Positions 21,214 to 27,924 of a stretch of 34,361 bases of DNA are shown piece after piece; the stretch's first letter is position 1; each line of letters begins with the position of its first letter. Below the pieces are notes generated by a model. It did not search any database. It saw only the letters and a list, made by a program, of their open reading frames with translations, and was not told the origin of the DNA. The stretch comes from an uncultured Bacteroidales bacterium (GTDB lineage: Bacteria > Bacteroidota > Bacteroidia > Bacteroidales > P3): assembly GCA_947168665.1 (NCBI GenBank), contig CAMVMX010000025.1, positions 1 through 34,361 on the forward strand. Direction: 5' to 3'. The translations under genes were made by a program, and so were the position numbers.

Positions 21214-21381
21214 TCGATGTGAACTTGGACACTTCACAAAAAGTAATTAAGTCGAAATAAGGGAAAGTGAATAAACGCTTGGTATGATATCAGTGTTCCA
21301 TTCTCTGATACTTCCAAGTGGAGTTTATTCAAATCCCATATCTACTTAATTACATACAGGGAGTCCAAGCCCTCACATCGA
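21214..21381 (+). ncRNA. Long nested hairpin, candidate structured leader RNA
   Basis: 168 nt that fold as one rod. Outermost stem: TCGATGTGA (21214-21222) with TCACATCGA (21373-21381), 9 bp. Next: CTTGGAC (21224-21230) with GTCCAAG (21363-21369), 7 bp. Next: GTAATTAAGT (21243-21252) with ACTTAATTAC (21344-21353), 10 bp. Next: GGGA (21261-21264) with TCCC (21334-21337), then TGAATAAAC (21268-21276) with GTTTATTCA (21323-21331), 9 bp, and CTTGG (21278-21282) with CCAAG (21314-21318). The tip is TATCAG/CTGATA around an 11-nt loop. All pairs are Watson-Crick and are found by inspection. I do not recognise it as a known family; its rod shape recalls 6S-like RNAs, and a cis-acting leader is equally possible. 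Confidence 0.5.
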
Positions 21382-21443
21382 GGATATGAAGATAAAAGGA
21401 TGACTCCACTTTCTTGTATTGTTTAATGTGGCTTGGGTCAGCC
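21316..21443 (+). promoter_or_regulatory. Alternative pairings at the 3' side of the leader hairpin
   Basis: AAGTGGAGT (21316-21324), which lies in the rod, is also perfectly complementary to ACTCCACTT (21403-21411), 9 bp. CCAAGCC (21365-21371) plus ACAT (21375-21378), also in the rod, can pair with ATGTGGCTTGG (21426-21436), 11 bp with a 3-nt bulge. These pairings exclude parts of the rod and end 26 nt before the ATG at 21462. A conformational switch controlling the operon is an inference from this. Confidence 0.4.
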
Positions 21444-21461
21444 AAAAAATTAAGTAGTAAC

Positions 21462-22169
21462 ATGAAAAAAAACTATTCTTTATGCAAGGTGTTGAATGTA
21501 GTGATGTGGTTCATCATTGCGTTCTTTATGTTTCCCAACTATGCCCAAGCCCAAGGGAGTCGTGAATATATCCGTAATGTGATTAGGGAGAGAGGGCAAT
21601 GCAGAAATGTTGCCATCACACGGTATGGTGGGGATATAATGTTGTATGGCCGAAATGGATATGCATATAAGAATATCCCATCGGACTTGGCATCTAAGAT
21701 TCAGCAGCTTCATGACGAGAGTAAACTCATTGATGATATCCAGTTGACTGAAAATGGTCGGTGGATTATTTTAATTGATAATAATGGCGCAGCATGGAAT
21801 AATATTCCATATGAGTTGGAACGCAAAGTACGAGAATACAATAACAAAGGTGAGGTTATCACGAGTATTGCAATGAATGATAATGGGGAGTGGGTAGTGG
21901 TAGGAACTACCATTTATGCCACCTCATCGTCTGCGATTACAGAGTGGCTAAAAGAGGGTATGGAATCTTACGGGCAATTATGGACGGTGCATATGACAGA
22001 TGATGGTATCGTTGCAGTATATGAAAGAGGATTTAAGTATTATGGAGAAGTGCCATATTCATTGAAAAGTGCGTTGCAAGAGGTTAAGTTTGATGTGTAC
22101 AGACTTAAATTTGCTGGTACGGCATGGTTTATAGCCGATAAGTCTGGGAATTACAGATATAACATGTAG
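21462..22169 (+). CDS. Exported protein with about 42-residue W-x-x-x repeats, unknown function
   Basis: 235 residues. I chose the ATG at 21462, which begins directly with a signal peptide (MKKNYSLCKV...NYAQAQG) and follows an A-rich stretch; the frame is open upstream but in the structured leader. The mature part consists of five degenerate repeats of about 40 residues, starting near residues 49, 89, 131, 171 and 211. Each has a beta pair of the form (N)-G-x-W-hydrophobic followed by N-G-x-x-W/Y-x-x-I-P and a short helix (compare ENGRWIILIDNNGAAWNNIP and GRNGYAYKNIPSDL). A small beta-alpha solenoid or propeller is plausible. I know no named function. First gene of a three-gene unit; it ends 15 bp before the protease gene. 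Codon use is AT-rich, unlike the neighbours. Confidence 0.75.
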   Translation: MKKNYSLCKVLNVVMWFIIAFFMFPNYAQAQGSREYIRNVIRERGQCRNVAITRYGGDIMLYGRNGYAYKNIPSDLASKIQQLHDESKLIDDIQLTENGRWIILIDNNGAAWNNIPYELERKVREYNNKGEVITSIAMNDNGEWVVVGTTIYATSSSAITEWLKEGMESYGQLWTVHMTDDGIVAVYERGFKYYGEVPYSLKSALQEVKFDVYRLKFAGTAWFIADKSGNYRYNM

Positions 22170-22184
22170 GTAAGACGGTAAGCA

Positions 22185-23426
22185 ATGCGATCCTTCTCAA
22201 TATTACGTTTGGCTCTGATAATGGTGTTTTGTGTATGTGTACATTCTGCATGTGCGCAAAACACCATAGTAGAAAATCCTTATGTGGAATCATCATATAT
22301 AAGTACATATGGCAAGACTTCGGTGGATAAAATAGTGTTTGATGGCAAGTATGTTTATGCCTATATTCAATATCGTCCCTTTCGGGGTTCCTCAGATATA
22401 TCCATAGCGGTCAGTTCAATGACGACAATGACAATAGATGCCCGTCCCCCACAGCGAATAGAGGGATGGGAGGCTTTTGTTGATGGGAAAAGAATAAGGC
22501 TGGATTTGGATGTTTCGTATGAGTTATGGAGTACGGATGCCGCCACTTTTGTTTTGATTTTCCCTTGCCGTAAGGCACCAGTGTCCCGAATGACAATTTC
22601 GGAGAATGTGGAAAATGGCTTTTATTGGCGAAATATATTATTGAAGAAAAAAAATCAAAAACGAGGTGACTTGAAGGACGAGGTGGCACAAGAAGGAGGG
22701 AATGCGGTTCCGCTGCATCCAGAGGATCCCAACGGAAAAGATTACCCGCCAGATGATTTTAACCGTGGTGGGGATTTGTTTCAAAAGCGTCGGGGCCATT
22801 TTGTGGTTAATGCGTCGGGCAGTGGCTTCGCAGTCAGAGAGGATGGTATCATTGCCACATGTTATCATGTGGTAGAGGGTGCCAGAAGAATTAGAATTCG
22901 GGGAATCAATAATGACTTTGAGACACCTTTGTATGCAGAGGTGGTAGCGACCGACCGCAGTAATGATCTCGCTATACTTAGAGTTAAAGACCCTGATTTC
23001 GTGAAGATACAGAGTGTCCCCTATAGTATTGTTTCAGAAGTGGCAGATGTGGGTGAATCGCTTATTGTGCTCGGCTATCCGTTACGTGCAGTGATGGGGG
23101 ATGAAATAAAATTGACCAGTGGATTAGTTAGTGCCCGTTCAGGTTTTCAGGGCGATACAACCAAGTATCAAATATCAGCAGTGGTTCAATCTGGCAATAG
23201 TGGGTGTCCTGTTTTTGATCGTAAAGGTAATGTCATAGGTGTTGTTAATGCGCGGTTGATGGTTGAGGGGGCTGCATATGCAATAAAAGGGAAATACTTG
23301 AATGAATTGTTGGCGAAAATTGATGCGGAATCCCCATTACAAAAGAACAATGCCAGCAGTGACCGAAATATAACTGAAATAGTAAAGGATGTAAAATCTT
23401 TTGTTTATATTATAGAGGTAGAATAA
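22185..23426 (+). CDS. Exported trypsin-like (HtrA/S1C-type) serine protease
   Basis: 413 residues with a signal peptide ending near HSACAQ. Residues about 26-155 form an unrecognised beta-rich domain. A charged linker (about 155-205) precedes a chymotrypsin-fold domain (206 to about 380). The catalytic triad is visible: His228 in TCYHVVEGA, Asp261 in RSNDLAIL and Ser339 in QSGNSGCPV. No PDZ domain follows; the last 35 residues are short and hydrophobic at the end (FVYIIEVE). HtrA-like enzymes cleave misfolded or specific envelope proteins. The gene lies between two exported proteins of unknown function (gaps of 15 and 11 bp), which may be its partners or substrates. Confidence 0.88.
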   Translation: MRSFSILRLALIMVFCVCVHSACAQNTIVENPYVESSYISTYGKTSVDKIVFDGKYVYAYIQYRPFRGSSDISIAVSSMTTMTIDARPPQRIEGWEAFVDGKRIRLDLDVSYELWSTDAATFVLIFPCRKAPVSRMTISENVENGFYWRNILLKKKNQKRGDLKDEVAQEGGNAVPLHPEDPNGKDYPPDDFNRGGDLFQKRRGHFVVNASGSGFAVREDGIIATCYHVVEGARRIRIRGINNDFETPLYAEVVATDRSNDLAILRVKDPDFVKIQSVPYSIVSEVADVGESLIVLGYPLRAVMGDEIKLTSGLVSARSGFQGDTTKYQISAVVQSGNSGCPVFDRKGNVIGVVNARLMVEGAAYAIKGKYLNELLAKIDAESPLQKNNASSDRNITEIVKDVKSFVYIIEVE

Positions 23427-23437
23427 AATGTATTAGT

Positions 23438-23896
23438 ATGAGAATAAAGTTTTTTTTTAGGACTGTATGGGTTCTAATGTTGGTGTTTCCCCCAATGGTA
23501 AAAGCACAAGCTGATAACGGCACAAGTATGGCTCCCATTATCAGTGATGCCATAGGTCTTATTAATTACATTGAGGATGATCTCGAGCAAGAAATAGTCC
23601 GAATTGAGTTTGACATATTGCAAACATCAAAGTCGACTATCAGGACATTCTCGTCAGGGTACAGTTATGGTATTGTGGCATTCGGTGATTACCGTATGGA
23701 GGACATTGATGTGAGAGTCTATCAGAAATCGGGTTCTTCGTGGGTTTTGGTAAAATCTGACACGGATGCAGACAAGACTGCGATGGTTGTGATACAACCC
23801 TCTTATTTTGGTGAGTATAAAATAGAGATATCATGCTATAAATTTAAGAGTGGGTACACTGCAGGCCATTACGGTTTAATTATCTTTCACGAATAA
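23438..23896 (+). CDS. Small exported beta-rich protein, unknown function
   Basis: 152 residues with a signal peptide (1 to about 23, MVKAQA). The mature part alternates short strands (YGIVAFGDYRMEDIDVRVY, WVLVKSDTDADKTAMVVI, YKIEISCYKF, HYGLIIFHE). This resembles the beta-sandwich often found as a pre-peptidase C-terminal-type domain in secreted bacterial proteins, but the match is by pattern only. It starts 11 bp after the protease gene and is probably in the same transcript. AT-rich like its two neighbours. Confidence 0.65.
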   Translation: MRIKFFFRTVWVLMLVFPPMVKAQADNGTSMAPIISDAIGLINYIEDDLEQEIVRIEFDILQTSKSTIRTFSSGYSYGIVAFGDYRMEDIDVRVYQKSGSSWVLVKSDTDADKTAMVVIQPSYFGEYKIEISCYKFKSGYTAGHYGLIIFHE

Positions 23897-24099
23897 ACTG
23901 GGATGGAATCTGCAAACACATGCAGATAGCCGTGACTCTTTTTTATTGCTGGAGAGTAGCCCGTAACGAAGAGATTTTTGGTGGCGGGGATAATATTATT
24001 GTTTTTTCTGCGTTATGATGCGCAGTGTTTGGCGAGAGGAGGTTGTTGATGCTGGGGAAACACGGCGCTTTAAACTTTATAGCAGGAAGAATAATAGGA

Positions 24100-24894
24100 A
24101 TGAGACAATATCTTGACTTGCTGCAGCATGTGTTGCAGAACGGGGTGGCGAAGGAGGACCGCACGGGGACGGGCACTGTCAGTGTGTTCGGCTACCAGAT
24201 GCGGTTCCATCTGGACGACGGTTTCCCGTTGCTCACCACGAAGAAGCTGCATTTGCGGTCGATTATATATGAGTTGTTGTGGTTTTTGCGGGGCGACACG
24301 AATGTGAAGTATCTGCATGACCACGGCGTGAGCATCTGGGACGAGTGGGCCGGAGCCGACGGCGAGCTGGGACCCATCTATGGGCACCAGTGGCGCTCGT
24401 GGGGCACGGCCGACGGCGGACATGTGGACCAGATCAGCAGTTTGATAGAAGAGATCAAGCGCAACCCCGACTCGCGGCGGCTGCTGGTGTCGGCGTGGAA
24501 CGTGGGTGAGCTGGAGCAGATGCATTTGCCCCCGTGCCATATTTTGTTTCAGTTCTACGTGTCGGAAGGAAGGCTGAGTTGTCAGCTCTATCAGCGTTCG
24601 GCCGACATCTTTCTGGGTGTGCCGTTCAACATAGCGTCGTATGCGTTGTTCACGATGATGGTGGCTCAGGCTTGCGGTCTGAAATACGGTGATTTTGTGC
24701 ATACGCTGGGCGACGCGCATATTTATAACAACCATGTGGAGCAGTGCCGGCTGCAGCTGACGCGCGAGCCGAGACCGCTGCCCCGCATGTGGCTGAACCC
24801 GGAGCGGAAGTGTATTTTCGACTTCGATTACGATGATTTCAAGTTGGAGGGCTATGACCCCCATCCGCATATTAAGGGGGAGGTAAGTGTTTGA
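24100..24894 (+). CDS. thyA: Thymidylate synthase
   Basis: Converts dUMP and methylene-tetrahydrofolate to dTMP and dihydrofolate. 264 residues from the ATG at 24100 ([12 protein letters not shown]), the same length as the E. coli enzyme. An in-frame start at 24025 would add 25 unrelated residues. The catalytic Cys146 is in [12 protein letters not shown], the same number as in E. coli. DRTGTGT (20-26), [17 protein letters not shown] and [11 protein letters not shown] are also present. The gene is not followed by dihydrofolate reductase, which is its frequent neighbour. Its TGA stop lies inside the first bases of a short inverted repeat (24890-24977). Confidence 0.97.
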   Translation: MRQYLDLLQHVLQNGVAKEDRTGTGTVSVFGYQMRFHLDDGFPLLTTKKLHLRSIIYELLWFLRGDTNVKYLHDHGVSIWDEWAGADGELGPIYGHQWRSWGTADGGHVDQISSLIEEIKRNPDSRRLLVSAWNVGELEQMHLPPCHILFQFYVSEGRLSCQLYQRSADIFLGVPFNIASYALFTMMVAQACGLKYGDFVHTLGDAHIYNNHVEQCRLQLTREPRPLPRMWLNPERKCIFDFDYDDFKLEGYDPHPHIKGEVSV

Positions 24895-24977
24895 ATGCGT
24901 GAATGTGTCAACATATTAATGGGTTAGTCTTTTGGATGTGTCAGATTGTTATGAATTAACGAATTAGCACATTCAAA
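24890..24977. repeat. Small inverted repeat between thyA and manC
   Basis: TTTGAATG (24890-24897) and CATTCAAA (24970-24977) are perfect 8-bp inverted ends. The next bases are similar too: GCGTGAATGTG, and read in reverse GTGCTAATTCG. The element is 88 bp and carries words (GAATGTG, TTAACGAATTAG) shared with the flanks of the four-helix-bundle gene. No gene inside. Confidence 0.5.
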
Positions 24978-24990
24978 TATATTAGAGAAA

Positions 24991-26085
24991 GTGAATAGGA
25001 ATAATTATTGCATTATCATGGCCGGCGGGTTTGGAAGCCGCTTTTGGCCGATATGTCGGGACAGCAGCCCGAAGCAGTTTATCGATATTCTGGGCAACGG
25101 ACGGTCGATGCTGCAGACGACGTTTGCCCGGTTTGAAAGGGTGTGTCCGAGGGAGAATATCATCATTGTGACGCACCGGATGTATGAGGATCAGGTGCGC
25201 CAGCAGATTGGGGGGTTGCTGCCCCACCAGGTGCTGGGCGAGCCAACGCGCCGGAATACGGCTCCCTGTGTGGCGTATGCCGCAGCGGTGATTGAGGAGC
25301 TGAACCCGGAGGCGAATGTCATTGTCACCCCTTCGGACCATGCCATCTTCGGCGAGGACCGCTATGTGCAGGATATTGAGCAGGCATTGGAGCTGACGTC
25401 GCGCGACGGGTGTATTGTCACGCTTGGGGTGAGGCCAACCACTCCGAATGCGCAGTATGGGTATATCCAGTTTAAGGAGGAGCCGGTGTCGGACAATGCG
25501 CATAACCTGCATCGCGTCGTCACCTTTACTGAGAAACCCCCGGTCGAGATGGCCCGCCAGTTTATTGCCACGGGTGAGTTTTTCTGGAACACGGGTGTGT
25601 ATGTGTGGAGCCTGAAGACGCTGCGGAGGGCATACGAGCATTACTTGCCCGATGTGGCCAGGAGTTTCTTCGGGCTGGGGATTGGGTCGTCGCCCGCCGA
25701 GGTGGAGGAGGTCTATTCGCTGAGCGAGACTATCTCGGTGGACTTTGGCATTATGGAACACGCGGACGATGTGTATGTGCTGGAGGCTGCTTTCGGCTGG
25801 TCGGACATCGAGTCGTGGGATTCGCTCTACGGCATCAGTCGCCGCGACACCTCCGGCAACGGGGTGGTGATGGGCCATGCTTTCCTGTATGACGTGAAGG
25901 ATACAGTGGTGCATGTGCCACAGAACAGAACGGTGGTGCTGCAAGGGTTGGAAGGTTATATCGTGGCGGCGGACAAGGACACTATCCTGGTGTGCCGTCG
26001 CAGCGAAGAGGACCGTATAGCCAAGTTTGTCTCGGATGTGGAGCTCTACAACCTCAAGGAGAAACAGGAGAAAGTAAAATCTTGA
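24991..26085 (+). CDS. manC: Mannose-1-phosphate guanylyltransferase
   Basis: Makes GDP-mannose from mannose-1-phosphate and GTP for mannose- or fucose-containing surface glycans. 364 residues. The nucleotidyltransferase signature is MAGGFGSRFWP (10-20) with SSPKQF; later FTEKP, FFWNTGVYVW and FGWSDIESWDS are typical of the ManC/RfbM type. It lacks the C-terminal isomerase domain of bifunctional enzymes. The start is GTG at 24991 after TTAGAGAAA; relatives begin with a similar NNNYCIIMAGG segment, so the internal ATG at 25018 is too late. Flanked by short repeats on both sides. Confidence 0.93.
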   Translation: MNRNNYCIIMAGGFGSRFWPICRDSSPKQFIDILGNGRSMLQTTFARFERVCPRENIIIVTHRMYEDQVRQQIGGLLPHQVLGEPTRRNTAPCVAYAAAVIEELNPEANVIVTPSDHAIFGEDRYVQDIEQALELTSRDGCIVTLGVRPTTPNAQYGYIQFKEEPVSDNAHNLHRVVTFTEKPPVEMARQFIATGEFFWNTGVYVWSLKTLRRAYEHYLPDVARSFFGLGIGSSPAEVEEVYSLSETISVDFGIMEHADDVYVLEAAFGWSDIESWDSLYGISRRDTSGNGVVMGHAFLYDVKDTVVHVPQNRTVVLQGLEGYIVAADKDTILVCRRSEEDRIAKFVSDVELYNLKEKQEKVKS

Positions 26086-26117
26086 ATATTTATAAAATGC
26101 TAAAACAGGATGGTGTG

Positions 26118-26185
26118 CGAATGCGTGAATGCGTTAGTTGGAATCCCGACTCAGGGTTCGGCTTATTGCCGAATTGGCACATTCG
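26118..26185. repeat. Small inverted repeat between manC and asnS
   Basis: CGAATG (26118-26123) and CATTCG (26180-26185) form inverted ends, extended by similar bases (CGTGAATGCG; in reverse TGCCAATTCG). Inside is a perfect hairpin TTCGGC (26157-26162), loop TTATT, GCCGAA (26168-26173). It resembles the repeat at 24890-24977. Confidence 0.45.
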
Positions 26186-26238
26186 AAAATTCAGCAATCG
26201 CCATTCACCCCAAAACAAGAAAAATTTGATATTTGATT

Positions 26239-27645
26239 ATGAAACGAACTGAGATTAAGCATTTGTTTGCTGAAAGCGCGGAGCAACTGATTGACTCCGA
26301 TGTGTTAGTGAAAGGTTGGGTGCGCACTAAGCGCGGCAACAAGAATGTGGCGTTCATAGCCGTGAACGACGGCTCGACAATCAATAACATACAGGTGGTG
26401 GTGGATCTCGCGGGCTTCGACGAGGCTTTGTTGCGCCGCATCACCACAGGGGCCTGTATCGGAGTGGAGGGCCGTTTGGTGAAGTCGCAGGGGGCTGGCC
26501 AGAGTGTGGAGATTCAGGCCGGGAATATCGTCCTCTATGGCGAGGCCGACCCCGACAGTTACCCCCTGCAGAAGAAGGGCCACTCGATGGAGTTTCTGCG
26601 CGAGATAGGCCACCTGCGCCCCCGCACCAACACTTTCGGCGCCGTATGCCGCATCCGTCACCACATGGCGTATGCCATCCATACGTTTTTCCACGAGCGC
26701 GGTTTCTTCTATTTCCATACACCCCTTATCACGGCTTCGGACTGCGAGGGGGCCGGCGAGATGTTCCAGGTGACCACCCTCGACATGAAGAACCCGCCGC
26801 GTCTGGAGGATGGCAGCATTGACTACAGTCAGGATTTCTTCGGCAAGCAGACGGCTCTCACCGTCAGCGGACAGCTGGAGGGTGAGCTGGGTGCAACCGC
26901 ACTGGGCAAGATTTACACTTTTGGCCCCACGTTCCGCGCCGAGAACAGTAACACTCCACGCCACTTGGCCGAGTTCTGGATGATTGAGCCGGAGATGGCT
27001 TTCTATGATTTGGACGACCTCACCGCTCTGGAGGAGGAGTTCATAAAGTATTGCGTCAGCTGGGCTCTCAACCACTGCCAGGACGACCTCCAGTTCTTGA
27101 ACAATATGATTGACAAGGGTCTCATTGAGCGTCTGAAGAGTGTGGTTGACACCGACTTTGTCCGTCTGCCCTATACAGAGGGCATCCGCATTTTGGAGGA
27201 GGCAGTGAAGAATGGTCACAAGTTCGAGTTCCCGGTTTATTGGGGCGTGGACTTGGCAAGCGAGCATGAGCGTTTCCTCGTAGAGGAGCATTTTAAGAAG
27301 CCCGTCATCATGATTGACTATCCCAAGGAGATTAAGGCGTTCTATATGAAACAGAACGACGATGGAAAAACGGTGCAGGGTACCGATGTCCTTTTCCCCC
27401 AGATTGGCGAGATTATTGGTGGCTCGGTCCGCGAGGAGAACTACGACAAGCTGATGAACTCCATCACCGAGCGCAACATCCCCATGAAGGATATGTGGTG
27501 GTATCTCGACACCCGCCGCTATGGAACCTGTCCGCACGCTGGTTTTGGTCTGGGGTTTGAGCGTCTGATGCTCTTCGTCACGGGCATGGCAAACATTCGC
27601 GATGTCATCCCCTTCCCCCGCACACCCAAGACGGCCGAGTTCTGA
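26239..27645 (+). CDS. asnS: Asparaginyl-tRNA synthetase
   Basis: Charges tRNA-Asn. 468 residues from the ATG at 26239 ([12 protein letters not shown]); a TTG two codons upstream is less likely. An N-terminal OB-fold anticodon-binding domain (about 15-105, [18 protein letters not shown]) is followed by a class II catalytic core: [15 protein letters not shown] (about 130-144), [23 protein letters not shown] in the variant [14 protein letters not shown], then [19 protein letters not shown] and FERLMLF near the end. The ending [12 protein letters not shown] is characteristic of AsnRS. A terminator follows. Confidence 0.97.
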   Translation: MKRTEIKHLFAESAEQLIDSDVLVKGWVRTKRGNKNVAFIAVNDGSTINNIQVVVDLAGFDEALLRRITTGACIGVEGRLVKSQGAGQSVEIQAGNIVLYGEADPDSYPLQKKGHSMEFLREIGHLRPRTNTFGAVCRIRHHMAYAIHTFFHERGFFYFHTPLITASDCEGAGEMFQVTTLDMKNPPRLEDGSIDYSQDFFGKQTALTVSGQLEGELGATALGKIYTFGPTFRAENSNTPRHLAEFWMIEPEMAFYDLDDLTALEEEFIKYCVSWALNHCQDDLQFLNNMIDKGLIERLKSVVDTDFVRLPYTEGIRILEEAVKNGHKFEFPVYWGVDLASEHERFLVEEHFKKPVIMIDYPKEIKAFYMKQNDDGKTVQGTDVLFPQIGEIIGGSVREENYDKLMNSITERNIPMKDMWWYLDTRRYGTCPHAGFGLGFERLMLFVTGMANIRDVIPFPRTPKTAEF

Positions 27646-27672
27646 TAATCGGCCATAGGATAGCAATGCTTA

Positions 27673-27702
27673 GGGCTGCGCATTTCGGTGTGCAGCCCTT
27701 TC
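27673..27702 (+). terminator. Intrinsic terminator after asnS
   Basis: GGGCTGCGCA (27673-27682) and TGTGCAGCCC (27689-27698) form a 10-bp stem with one G:U pair and a 6-nt loop, followed by TTTCTT. It begins 28 bp after the asnS stop. Confidence 0.7.
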
Positions 27703-27862
27703 TTATCGTCCTCTTGTCAAGAATATTGTCGGGCATCCCATTTCCCTTCTTTTTTGCATTTTCGGCACCCCCACTACAAGGGGTGCCAGCCGGTCGTTTC
27801 GGGTCACGGGGCTACCCGGCCTTTGTGTATGGGCGGTAGTGTTGTCATGGCTCGAAAGCAAA

Positions 27863-27891
27863 GGGTGCTGCGGCCCGTGGCTGCAGCACCC
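27863..27891 (-). terminator. Hairpin downstream of the DUF285 lipoprotein gene
   Basis: GGGTGCTGC (27863-27871) and GCAGCACCC (27883-27891) form a perfect 9-bp stem with an 11-nt loop. On the minus strand it is followed by TTTGCTTT. It lies 34 bp beyond the stop of the minus-strand gene. Between it and the asnS terminator nothing else was recognised. Confidence 0.6.
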
Positions 27892-27924
27892 TTTCGCTCT
27901 GTGGCAAAGCGGATGGCTATTGTC

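Noticed and set aside
21056..21250. 64-codon open frame in the AT-rich intergenic region
   Set aside because: Low-complexity Lys/Phe/Cys-rich peptide that runs across the likely promoter and into the structured leader, with no plausible start context.
23908..23926. Possible terminator (ATCTGC/GCAGAT) after the small beta protein gene
   Set aside because: Only a 6-bp stem, and the T-run begins about a dozen bases later, so it is not a convincing intrinsic terminator.
26305..27666. 453-codon minus-strand open frame opposite asnS
   Set aside because: Antisense shadow. AsnRS motifs on the plus strand are complete.
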